A stretch of DNA of 54,563 nt from positions 1 through 54,563 of the forward strand of contig NZ_PCPR01000030.1 of NCBI RefSeq assembly GCF_002979775.1, written 5' to 3'. Within the stretch, counting starts at the first letter, position 1, and each line of letters opens with the position of its first letter. Source of the DNA: Arthrobacter sp. MYb23. Its GTDB lineage: Bacteria > Actinomycetota > Actinomycetes > Actinomycetales > Micrococcaceae. Position numbers and translations under genes: made by a program. Shown here one piece after another: positions 39,929 through 47,378 of this stretch. The notes beneath the pieces are model-generated. The model saw nothing but the letters and a program-made list of their open reading frames with translations, did not search any database and was not told where the DNA came from.

Positions 39929-41839
39929 ATGGCAACCGCCTTCACCATGCCCGCACCGGATTTTGACCTCAGCCCCATCACAGGGTGGACGCGGGAGCAC
40001 TGGGTGGCCTTCGCGGATCAGCAGTTGCTCGCGGTGCGCCCTTACTTTTCGCCCGGGAAGGCGACCATCCGGCTGGGCGGCAGGCCGTCGTCGTCGGGAG
40101 TCTTGTCCGACGGTCTGGAGGGATTCGCCCGGACGTTCCTGATGGCGGCCTTCCGCGTGGCGGGCGAGCGTGGAGGCGATCCCTACGGACATTTCGAGTT
40201 CTACCGCGAGGGACTCCTGGAGGGAACACAGGAGGGCGGTCCGGAAGCGTGGCCGCCCATCCGTGACCGTTCGCAGCCCATGGTGGAAGCCGCCTCCATA
40301 GTCCTTGGGCTCCAACTCACCAAGCCGTGGTTGTGGGACGGGCTGAGCACTGACCAGCAAACCCAGGTGGCCGCCTGGCTGCAAGGTTCCTCGACGAGCA
40401 CCTGCGTGGACAACAACTGGGTGCTCTTCCAAGTGATGATTGCCGAATTCCTGGCCGGTGCCGGATTCGACCACAACGAATCCCAGATCAAACACGGACT
40501 GAACAGGCTCGAGGACTGGTACGCCGGCGGGGGCTGGTACCGGGACGGCGACAACGACGGCACCGGCGATTTCTTCGACTATTACTGCGGCTGGGCCATG
40601 CATCTGTACCCCATCCTGTGGGCACAGTTCGCGGCGGGACGGCACCCGGAGGCCAATGAGCGGCTGGAGCTCTACCGGACCAGGCTCTCCGCTTTCCTGG
40701 AGGACCACGTCAGGTTCTTTGGCTCGAACGGCGCCCCGGTCTTCCACGGCCGTTCCCTGATCTACCGCTACGCGGCCATCGCGCCGCTGTTTATGGGCGA
40801 GGCAGTCTCCGCGACGCCGATCAGTACGGGCCAGACCCGACGGATCGCCAGCGGCGCCGCCAAGTACTTTCTCGACGGCGGCGCATACGACGGCGGTGCT
40901 TGCGACGGCGGCCTGCCGTCCCTTGGATGGCTGGGCGCTTTCGAACCGATGACCCAGGAATACTCGGGCCCCGCATCGCCGTACTGGACCTCCAAAGCCT
41001 TTGTGGGACTCCTCCTGCCGGCGGACCACCCGGTGTGGACCGCCGTTGAGGAACGCTCACCATGGGAAACCGCGGACGGCCTCAAGCATGCGGAGGCACC
41101 CAACTACCTTCTCCATTCCACGGCCACTGACGGGATTTTCCGTGTGCTCAACCATGGCAGCGACAAGTATTATGCTCCAGGCCCGGATGATCCCCTGTAT
41201 CGCCGCCTCGCCTATTCCAGCCACACGGCACCGCTGTTCACCCAGGATCCCGTAGACAACCACTTCGCCATCCTCAACTACTCCGAAACTCCCAGCCGCC
41301 GTGCGAGGATCCACCGCCTCGAGTCACGGAACAATCAGGCGGCCAGCTGGCACGCCCCCATCTGGGACGGAGATGATCCCGCCCAGTCACCCTGGAAGGT
41401 GGCGACGGGCACAGCGGTGTCCGGCGGCTATGAATTGCGGGTGCACGTTGTGGAAGCCGGTTCCGGGCTTACGGTCCGCGACGGCGGTTACGCGCTCGCC
41501 GGAGCGTCCCCCGTGAGTGACCATCATGGCGTCCTCAGCGACGGTCACCTTCATGCTGCTATCTGGCCGCTTCACGGCTACACGGGCGGAGGCATCCACC
41601 GCGGGGAAGATGTTTCGCCCCTGGGGGAGCATGCTGCGTGCGGCTACCTTGAGGGGCGGCTCTCCGGGGAGCGAAGCTGTTTCGCCTCGCTGGTGTACCT
41701 CGGCGGCGAGGCACCGCCGTGGGTTCCCGCCGCCGTCGGGCCTTCCACGGTTCTGGACGTGCTCGACGACGGTGGCCGGGTCAGCGCGCGCCTCACCTTG
41801 GGTTCGGGCCAGGTGCTGGAGGTGTCCTTCGCGTTTTGA
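39929..41839 (+). CDS. DUF2264 domain protein
   Basis: A 636-residue cytoplasmic protein. The N-terminal domain (TREHWVAFADQQLLAVRPYFSPGKATI … DGLEGFARTFLMAAFR … EAASIVLGLQLTKPWLWDGLS … DNNWVLFQVMIAEFLAG … YRDGDNDGTGDFFDYYCGWAMHLYPILW) is an (alpha/alpha)6-barrel like that of polysaccharide-active enzymes. The C-terminal domain is a beta-sandwich. AGGAG lies 4 nt before the ATG. DUF2264 proteins are often encoded near sugar ABC transporters and 2-hydroxyacid dehydrogenases, as here (about 5 kb away, across the Asp23 locus), so a carbohydrate role is plausible but unproven. Confidence 0.88.
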   Translation: MATAFTMPAPDFDLSPITGWTREHWVAFADQQLLAVRPYFSPGKATIRLGGRPSSSGVLSDGLEGFARTFLMAAFRVAGERGGDPYGHFEFYREGLLEGTQEGGPEAWPPIRDRSQPMVEAASIVLGLQLTKPWLWDGLSTDQQTQVAAWLQGSSTSTCVDNNWVLFQVMIAEFLAGAGFDHNESQIKHGLNRLEDWYAGGGWYRDGDNDGTGDFFDYYCGWAMHLYPILWAQFAAGRHPEANERLELYRTRLSAFLEDHVRFFGSNGAPVFHGRSLIYRYAAIAPLFMGEAVSATPISTGQTRRIASGAAKYFLDGGAYDGGACDGGLPSLGWLGAFEPMTQEYSGPASPYWTSKAFVGLLLPADHPVWTAVEERSPWETADGLKHAEAPNYLLHSTATDGIFRVLNHGSDKYYAPGPDDPLYRRLAYSSHTAPLFTQDPVDNHFAILNYSETPSRRARIHRLESRNNQAASWHAPIWDGDDPAQSPWKVATGTAVSGGYELRVHVVEAGSGLTVRDGGYALAGASPVSDHHGVLSDGHLHAAIWPLHGYTGGGIHRGEDVSPLGEHAACGYLEGRLSGERSCFASLVYLGGEAPPWVPAAVGPSTVLDVLDDGGRVSARLTLGSGQVLEVSFAF

Positions 41840-41959
41840 GGCGGCGGGTGAAATCTTGAGCCAATCTTGAGATGACCCGGCGGTGTTCTTGAGGGCCCGG
41901 TCCGATGGTTGAAACATCAGCCAATCTGCTGATGGGAGCTTCCAGGAAGGACCACCGAA

Positions 41960-42163
41960 ATGACTGACCACATCGCCGCCACGTCCTCGAACACCGGCGC
42001 CGCCTACGTGAAGTCCGATGTCTTTGCAGGAGCCGCGGAGGCTGTCCATCAGGCAGGCGAAGGTCTCGGCCAGAATCGTGCAGTGGTGGCCGTCCGTGAG
42101 CAGTTCAATCCTCTCGGTGCGGGGCTCCGCAGCATTTGGCCGCAGTCCGTCGTCGGGTTCTAG
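41960..42163 (+). CDS. Small hypothetical protein (67 aa)
   Basis: A 67-residue protein MTDHIAATSSNTGAAYVKSD… that is Ala/Gly/Gln-rich with no membrane helix. AAGGA lies 8 nt before the ATG and a strong hairpin follows within 20 bp of the stop, both typical of a real expressed unit. I do not recognise a family. Confidence 0.6.
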   Translation: MTDHIAATSSNTGAAYVKSDVFAGAAEAVHQAGEGLGQNRAVVAVREQFNPLGAGLRSIWPQSVVGF

Positions 42164-42180
42164 AACGCATAGCTTTTGAT

Positions 42181-42221
42181 TCGGGCAGGGACCTTTCTCG
42201 TCGGGAAGGTACCCTGCCCGA
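42181..42221. terminator. Hairpin terminator after the 67-aa gene
   Basis: TCGGGCAGGG…CCCTGCCCGA arms extended by ACCTT/AAGGT with a single bulge enclose a short TCTCGTCGGG loop. Confidence 0.75.
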
Positions 42222-42282
42222 CGTCGTTTAAGGGACGATGGAGTCCGGTGCGAAAATAAGGAGGCTTGCCATCAAGGAAGAG

Positions 42283-43086
42283 ATGAAAAAGGCCGCTGAT
42301 GTGGCTGAGGATGCTGCGAACTCGCGCGCCTTTGAAATGGTTGCCCGTGGCGGCTATGCAGTCAGTGGCCTGCTCCACGTCCTCATCGGCGTTATCGCGC
42401 TGCAACTGGCCTTTGGAAGTGTGGGCGAGGCCGACGTCTCCGGAGCCGTGGCTTCCCTGGCCAGCCAACCCGCCGGACCCTTCCTGCTGTGGGCGTGTTT
42501 TGCCGCCTGCGCGGCCCTCGCCGTGTGGCAGTTGAGCAACGCCATTTTTGGCTACCGGAGGGACCCGGACGGCAAGATCACCAAGAGGCTCTCCGCAGTG
42601 GGGCAGGCAATCGTTTTTGCTGCCCTTGCCTCCACCCTCATCTCGTTCGTCGTAGGAAAAGGGCAGAACAGCCGGGAGTCCAGCAGCGACGTGACCGTCA
42701 CGCTCATGAAGGCGCCGTTCGGGATGTTCCTGCTTATAGCCGTCGGTGCCGGCATCGCCATCACGGGCATTGTCTTCGCAGTCAGGGGATTCCGGCAGAC
42801 GTTCAAGAAGGACATTTCGCTGTCATCTGCCAGCTCGGTCCGAAAGTTCCAGCTGGGCGTAGGAGTGGTGGGGTATGTCGCCAAGGGGATTGCCCTGTTC
42901 CTTGTGGGCTTGCTGGTTGTCATTGCCACCGTGCGCGCCCAGCCCGAGCAATCGACCGGGCTGGACGGCAGCTTGAAAGCCCTGAAGGAGCAGCCGTACG
43001 GACCGTACCTGTTGGCTGCGGTAGCTCTGGGGCTGATCGCTTACGGACTGTTCCTCATGGTCAAGGCCAAGGCGCTCCGGACATAG
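42283..43086 (+). CDS. DUF1206 membrane protein
   Basis: A protein of 267 residues with six predicted helices in three repeated pairs, each pair starting with a VARGGYAVSGLLHVLIG-type motif (also VGQAIVFAALASTLISF and VGYVAKGIALFLVGLLVV). DUF1206 proteins are of unknown function. The ATG at 42283 gives the usual family start (MKKAADVAEDAANSRAFEM); an in-frame ATG at 42238 gives 282 residues but is only 17 bp from the upstream terminator. Confidence 0.85.
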   Translation: MKKAADVAEDAANSRAFEMVARGGYAVSGLLHVLIGVIALQLAFGSVGEADVSGAVASLASQPAGPFLLWACFAACAALAVWQLSNAIFGYRRDPDGKITKRLSAVGQAIVFAALASTLISFVVGKGQNSRESSSDVTVTLMKAPFGMFLLIAVGAGIAITGIVFAVRGFRQTFKKDISLSSASSVRKFQLGVGVVGYVAKGIALFLVGLLVVIATVRAQPEQSTGLDGSLKALKEQPYGPYLLAAVALGLIAYGLFLMVKAKALRT

Positions 43087-43093
43087 CGCCGCA

Positions 43094-43960
43094 TCAGTTG
43101 GCTTGTTCCTTTTCGATGGGAATCCAGAGCTGCCCGCTGCCATGCGTGCCGCCAGGCTCCACGTGGACGCTGAGCATTTCCGGGCCGGGTGCCCACCTGT
43201 AGGGATTGGCGGGAAACCATTCCGTTGCGGCATCGGCCCACATCCTTTGCAGGACCTCGGGGAACTTCCCTTCGGTTTCGAACACCACCCACAGGCCGGC
43301 CGGGACCTCAAGGGATTCGAAACCTTCCGGTGCCTGCTTGCTGGACGCGACGGCGTGCCAGTAGTCCAGCTCGCTGCCCTCGGTCCGCTGCTCATCAATG
43401 TTGTCAGTAACTGACACGGGCCCGGACGGTTCTATGTCCGCAAACTCGAGCATTCGCTTGGTTGTGGCGGGGTCCAGTCCCCGCTGGAACTCGATGATGG
43501 CGTTGTTAGGCCCTTCGTGAACCAGCGGAACGCGGGCTTTCAGGCCAATCAGGCGGAAAGCCGGCTTGTCTTCTATGCGGTGCTTCATGTCGGTGTTTCC
43601 TTCGACTCGGAGATGGAACCTCAGCTGAGGTTGGGAATGGAGGACAGCGCCAGGAAGCCGAGCCTCGGTGGGGCTCAGTCCGTGCATGGCCTTGAACGCG
43701 CGGGTGAATGCTTCGGCTGATCCGTATCCGTAGCGCACGGCAACGTCCAGCACAGTCCCCCCTTCCAGAATCTCCGCCGTGGCTGCCGTGAGGCGCCGCC
43801 TGCGGATGTATTCCGAGATGGGCAGGCCCGCCAAGGAGGAGAACATCCGCCGGAAGTGATACTCGGACGTCAAAGCAGCCCTGGCCAGGACCTGCACCTC
43901 GACGTCCGTGGTCAGGTCCTGCTCGATCAGCTCTATTGCCCGGTTCCAGCCCTGCATCAT
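43094..43960 (-). CDS. AraC-family regulator with GyrI-like effector domain
   Basis: Two AraC-type helix-turn-helix motifs lie at the N-terminus (VQVLARAALTSEYHFRRMFSSLAGLPISEYIRRRRL and AVRYGYGSAEAFTRAFKAMHGLSP). A GyrI/SbmC-like ligand domain follows (from about residue 120: MKHRIEDKPAFRLIGLKARVPL … YRWAPGPEMLSVHVEPGG). This order is that of Rob/BmrR-like sensors of hydrophobic compounds. ATG at 43960 follows GGAAGGGG and is preferred to 44011. It converges on the DUF1206 gene with a gap of 7 bp. Confidence 0.88.
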   Translation of the reverse strand: MMQGWNRAIELIEQDLTTDVEVQVLARAALTSEYHFRRMFSSLAGLPISEYIRRRRLTAATAEILEGGTVLDVAVRYGYGSAEAFTRAFKAMHGLSPTEARLPGAVLHSQPQLRFHLRVEGNTDMKHRIEDKPAFRLIGLKARVPLVHEGPNNAIIEFQRGLDPATTKRMLEFADIEPSGPVSVTDNIDEQRTEGSELDYWHAVASSKQAPEGFESLEVPAGLWVVFETEGKFPEVLQRMWADAATEWFPANPYRWAPGPEMLSVHVEPGGTHGSGQLWIPIEKEQAN

Positions 43961-44150
43961 GTCCCCTTCCTGCACTGGGTCTCCCGCTTGCCTCGGGTCT
44001 GCCTCTCGCATCTGCTTCCATCCTTTCCATTGACGCTACGCGGGCGTCAGGATGGATGCCCCAACAATCCATGCCCGAAAGTATCAGGCGCCAGCAACGC
44101 GGGACCCGGACAACGCGGAAGGCCGCAGCAACGCAAGAACCCGGACAACG

Positions 44151-44191
44151 CAAGAACCCGGAGACTGCAGTTGCAGTTCTCCGGGTTCTTG
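44151..44191. terminator. Long hairpin upstream of the AraC gene, downstream of the 86-aa gene
   Basis: Fourteen-bp perfect arms (CAAGAACCCGGAGA/TCTCCGGGTTCTTG) enclose CTGCAGTTGCAGT. Partial copies of the left arm (AACGCAAGAACCCGGACAA) lie just before it, so the sequence is also locally repeated. Confidence 0.7.
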
Positions 44192-44198
44192 ACTGTAT

Positions 44199-44248
44199 TC
44201 AGATGTTACGGGTGACTCGAGATTCAGATGCTACGGGCGACTTGAGCC
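44199..44248. repeat. 25-bp tandem duplication
   Basis: TTCAGATG-TACGGG-GACT-GAG occurs twice back to back at about 44199 and 44224 with four differences. The second copy overlaps the 3' end of the acidic-protein gene. Confidence 0.65.
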
Positions 44249-44491
44249 TGACGCTTCTTCATCCGGTTCGGAGGAGAAGGGCCGGTCCTCAGGGACGTCT
44301 TCCGTATTCTTTTCGTCCAACTCGGCGTCTGCCGAAGGCACCGTCTTCTCGGCGTAGTCGCCTTCGGTGTAGTCGCCGCCGGCGTCATCCTTCAGGGTTT
44401 CCGGTGATACTCCGGTCTTCCCGTAGTCGCCCTCGGAGTACTGGCCTTCGAGTTCGTCGCCGTTGGCGTCCTTGTTCTGGTGATCAGCCAT
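44231..44491 (-). CDS. Small acidic hypothetical protein (86 aa)
   Basis: A very acidic, hydrophilic 86-residue protein with two copies of a [YS]xEGDYxxK-like motif (YSEGDYGKTG and YTEGDYAEKT) and a disordered tail. It overlaps the GlsB-like gene by 8 bp and is probably cotranslated with it. Perhaps an intrinsically disordered stress protein; no family recognised. Confidence 0.7.
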   Translation of the reverse strand: MADHQNKDANGDELEGQYSEGDYGKTGVSPETLKDDAGGDYTEGDYAEKTVPSADAELDEKNTEDVPEDRPFSSEPDEEASGSSRP

Positions 44492-44753
44492 GAGTGGCCT
44501 TGCGACCAGTGACCAGGCCGTAGATCAGCAGCACAATGATGGAGCCGCCGATAGCCAGGAGCCACGTGGTGAGGGAGAAGAATTCCTGCAGGCCCGTTCC
44601 GAAGATGAGCCCGCCGATCCAGCCGCCCAGAAGTGCGCCGACGACGCCCAACAGGAGAGTGATCAGCCAACCGCCACCCTGGCGGCCCGGAAGAATAAGC
44701 TTTGCGATAGCGCCGGCCAAAAGACCGAGCAGAAGAAAACCAAAGAAACCCAT
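44484..44753 (-). CDS. GlsB/YeaQ/YmgE-family stress membrane protein
   Basis: An 89-residue membrane protein with three helices: MGFFGFLLLGLLAGAIAKLI, GGWLITLLLGVVGALLGGWIGGLIFG and TTWLLAIGGSIIVLLIYGLV. The LLAGxIAKLILPG…GGWLITLLLGVVGA pattern is diagnostic of the transglycosylase-associated (Tag/GlsB) family. Function is general stress-associated; the mechanism is unknown. Confidence 0.92.
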   Translation of the reverse strand: MGFFGFLLLGLLAGAIAKLILPGRQGGGWLITLLLGVVGALLGGWIGGLIFGTGLQEFFSLTTWLLAIGGSIIVLLIYGLVTGRKATHG

Positions 44754-45348
44754 TTTTGCTCCTACTTTCTTGTTGATGGAAATTCCATGAACGTGATGAA
44801 GCGAGTAATTTCACCGGGTGCCTGTTCCAAGATGTAGGCACCGTAATGGGGCCCCTGAAGGCCCTATGGAATGTGGGGAATTGGAACTAGTGTGAAACCC
44901 CGATGAATTTATTAGATGCAGCCAATAAAGCACTCCTGCCGATTGGGTCAGACTCGGTACTACATCAGTAACGCTAGCGGCTCCCGCGGCTGGTAGCAAG
45001 TAACCTGACTATTAGTCGGTCCTTGGTTGCAGGCCCGGAATGCCGCGGATCCGCTGCCTGGCGCCTCTTCGAGGGGGTCCGCGACCCTCTTGCCGGCGGC
45101 CTCCGCTTTCCTGACCTGCTGCTTGAGGTTTGCCCTCGACTACCCGCCGATGCCCCGGCCTGCAGGTCCCGGCGTTTTCGCCGGATGCGGTTGCCTCCTG
45201 GGGATATCCGCTTGTTGGCATAACGCTTTAGTCAACCGATTTATTTCGGCAAATGATCGTTAACCCACCCCGCCATGAAAGTTCAGGTGACACGGCATGG
45301 CCTGCGGGGCTAATGTCGAGGAATAACACCTCGGAAGGAGTGATTGCT
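44754..45348. other. 595-bp intergenic region
   Basis: This stretch presumably holds divergent promoters for the GlsB-like and 140-aa genes. The inner part (about 45010-45220) has coding-like composition on the minus strand, but no frame is convincing; see rejected items. No repeat or RNA gene was recognised. Confidence 0.5.
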
Positions 45349-45771
45349 GTGAAAGGGAAAGCATTGTTCGCCGTAGGCGTGGCTGTCGGCTACGTTTGGG
45401 GTTCAAAGTCCTGGTCGGAGGTGTATCGGCGGATCCGCGGAGGCACTGAGAAGCTGTGGAAGAACCCTGAAGTTCAAGAGAACGTGCACCAGGCCACGGA
45501 GGCCGTCCAAGAGTCGGTGCCGGACATTCTGGACAACTTGTATGAGGCCGGCAAGAAGCTGATGGAAAGGGCTGAGACTATGTTCCCGGGCATCACGTCC
45601 CCCAAGGAAGGTCAGCACGCAGGATCTTCCTCAACCGCTAAGGCAGGGCCCACTATCCACTCGGATGTCGTATCTGATCCCGCCCTGGATGACACCACGG
45701 GAAACGACTGGACTGGCGAGGGCGGCGCTGCGCCGGAGGGACCGGCCACCAACACGCCGCCCAAGCCCTGA
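45349..45771 (+). CDS. YtxH-like small protein
   Basis: A 140-residue protein that starts with one hydrophobic helix (KGKALFAVGVAVGYVWGSKSW) and then reads as a charged amphipathic helix and disordered tail. The start resembles YtxH-type general-stress proteins. The GTG at 45349 has GGAAGGAG 8 nt upstream, so the longer frame from 45253 is rejected. Membrane tethering through one helix is likely. It converges on the alpha/beta hydrolase gene. Confidence 0.75.
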   Translation: MKGKALFAVGVAVGYVWGSKSWSEVYRRIRGGTEKLWKNPEVQENVHQATEAVQESVPDILDNLYEAGKKLMERAETMFPGITSPKEGQHAGSSSTAKAGPTIHSDVVSDPALDDTTGNDWTGEGGAAPEGPATNTPPKP

Positions 45772-45780
45772 CATCGGGGG

Positions 45781-46485
45781 TTAGCCGGCGCGTCCCACCG
45801 CCGCCAGGATCGCCTCGCCCAGTTCCTTGGGCTTGGTGAACTGCGGCCAATGGCCCGTGGGCAGGTCAATGTAGTCCACGTCCCGGATCCTGGCGAGTTC
45901 CGCTGTGAACGGGTGCCCGGCGTCCATCCATTCCTTGAGGAGCGACGACGGGAATTGGCAGGCGATGATGGTGGCCGGTACGTCGTAACGCCGGATGTCG
46001 TTCAGGTGTTGCTGGTCAAAGGCCACGCCCTTGGGTTGCGGGATAGCCCTCGCGCGGAAGGCCTCTTTGAGTTCGTCCGTCAGATCAATGAGGTCTTCTT
46101 CTTCGAACAATTCCCACGGCGGCAGCGGAAGGTCGTCGCCGTCGTCGGGCAGTTCGTCATTGATGACCCCGCCCTCGCCGAGTGGTCCGCTGTCCACGTA
46201 GACGGCGCGTGCCACCCGGTCAGGGCGGGCATCCGCGACGCCATGGATGATGGCGCCGCCACCTGAGTGACCCACCAGGACCACTTTGCCCTCCAGGGAG
46301 TCCACCTTCGCGGCCACGGCATCTATGTGTGTCCGGAGGCCGATGCCCGCGCGTGGAGCATCCACCGACTCCAGTCCAGGCAGTGTCAGCGGATGGACCG
46401 TGTGTCCGGCGGCCACCAGCGGCGGCGTCACCTCCTCCCACGACGACGCGTCCAACCAGAAACCGGGTACAAGGATGATGTCCAT
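45781..46485 (-). CDS. Alpha/beta hydrolase
   Basis: A 234-residue esterase-like enzyme. The oxyanion region is ILVPGFWLDASSWEEV, the nucleophile S74 lies in VGHSGGGAI, and the catalytic histidine is probably H212 in TGHWPQFTKP. The length and short N-terminus match small salicylate-esterase/MES-like proteins. Substrate unknown. Confidence 0.88.
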   Translation of the reverse strand: MDIILVPGFWLDASSWEEVTPPLVAAGHTVHPLTLPGLESVDAPRAGIGLRTHIDAVAAKVDSLEGKVVLVGHSGGGAIIHGVADARPDRVARAVYVDSGPLGEGGVINDELPDDGDDLPLPPWELFEEEDLIDLTDELKEAFRARAIPQPKGVAFDQQHLNDIRRYDVPATIIACQFPSSLLKEWMDAGHPFTAELARIRDVDYIDLPTGHWPQFTKPKELGEAILAAVGRAG

Positions 46486-46612
46486 GCCGGTACCCTACGG
46501 GAGCCCACCGACAGAATGCACTCACTTTTTACTGAATCATTCGGTCCCTCCTATGGCCTGCCCCGCGTTGCTTCGCGCAACGGCTCGGGTGAGGTGACTG
46601 ATGATCAGGGAA

Positions 46613-47182
46613 TCATTCGCGCTCCGCCAGACGATCCAAGGCTTTCGCCAGCACTTTTGCGCGCATCTCAGGCGTGCGGGCTTTGAGGATCTGAAGGATG
46701 ATGAGGTACCTCTCTGTCTTGCCGAGGCGATCAAAGGCTTGGCTGGCGGCCTCGTCGCCGGCGAGGGCCGCCTTCAGGTCTTCCGGCACCTGGGCGTTGG
46801 CCTGCGAAACGTACGCTGCTTCCCAGCGGCCATCAGCCTTCGCGGCGTCTATCTCGGCGAGACCCGCGGGCTGCATGCGTCCGGCCTGGATCAGGGCCTC
46901 CACTTTGCCCACGTTCACCTGCGACCATGAACTCCTGGCCCGGCGACGCGAGTAGCGCTGCAGGAAGGTTTTCTCGTCGTGACCGCGCCGTTGGCCATCG
47001 ATCCAGCCGAAGCAGAGTGCGCCGTCCAGGGCGTCTTCTATGCTGATGAGTCCGGCGCCTGAGTTCTTCTTGCCGATCACCAGCCAGGCTTCGGCTTCGG
47101 TGGCGTGGTTGGCGGTGAGCCAGTGTTCCCATTCCGCGCCATCGGCGAACCTCAACATCTCCGGCGTTTTCTCATGCTCCAT
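46613..47182 (-). CDS. YdeI/OmpD-associated family protein
   Basis: A 189-residue protein with the YdeI pattern: RFADGAEWEHWLTANHATEAEAWLVIGKK, then GLISIEDALDGALCFGWIDGQRRG and FLQRYSRRRARSSWSQVNVGKVEALI. ATG at 47182 follows GGAGGG by 5 nt; the frame extends to 47257 but without a start signal. Family members are of uncertain function. Confidence 0.88.
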   Translation of the reverse strand: MEHEKTPEMLRFADGAEWEHWLTANHATEAEAWLVIGKKNSGAGLISIEDALDGALCFGWIDGQRRGHDEKTFLQRYSRRRARSSWSQVNVGKVEALIQAGRMQPAGLAEIDAAKADGRWEAAYVSQANAQVPEDLKAALAGDEAASQAFDRLGKTERYLIILQILKARTPEMRAKVLAKALDRLAERE

Positions 47183-47218
47183 GGTGTCCCTCCTGCCCCT
47201 CGCTTGAGTACAGCATCC

Positions 47219-47284
47219 CCCAAGTAGGTCGCAGCAGAGCGCGTTATGGACGCTCAAAACGCGCTCTGCTGCGACTCAGTTGGG
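47219..47284. repeat. Family B hairpin repeat, copy 1
   Basis: GTCGCAGCAGAGCGCGTT and its complement form the stem; the outer parts read CCCAAGTAG and CTCAGTTGGG. It lies in the divergent space before the hpa operon, directly upstream of its promoter. Confidence 0.8.
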
Positions 47285-47298
47285 TTTCGGGGGAGGGG

Positions 47299-47341
47299 TT
47301 GACGTGGATCACGTTCCCGGTCCATAGTTATCGTATACGAT
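47299..47341 (+). promoter_or_regulatory. Promoter and GntR/FadR-type operator of the hpa operon
   Basis: A TTGACG -35-like hexamer at 47299 and CATAGT at 47323 (18-bp spacing) suggest a start site near 47333. The perfect 12-bp palindrome ATCGTATACGAT at 47330-47341 covers that site and matches the core GT-N3-AC pattern of FadR/FCD-type GntR operators. A second 13-bp palindrome ACGTG-GAT-CACGT lies at 47302-47314. Repression by the GntR protein encoded in the operon is likely. Confidence 0.6.
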
Positions 47342-47378
47342 TTCGTACTTGATAAACGTTCGATCAGGAGGAGGCGCC

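Noticed and set aside
39839..41029. 396-codon minus-strand ORF opposite DUF2264
   Set aside because: Antisense shadow with skewed composition; the plus frame has a strong ribosome site and family match.
45012..45221. Minus-strand ORF of 69 aa (MPTSGYPQEATASGENAG…) in the 595-bp gap
   Set aside because: The second half turns Arg/Gly-rich, while another frame reads more protein-like (ANLKQQVRKAEAAGKRVADP) but has no start. A frameshifted gene remnant is possible, but neither frame is convincing.
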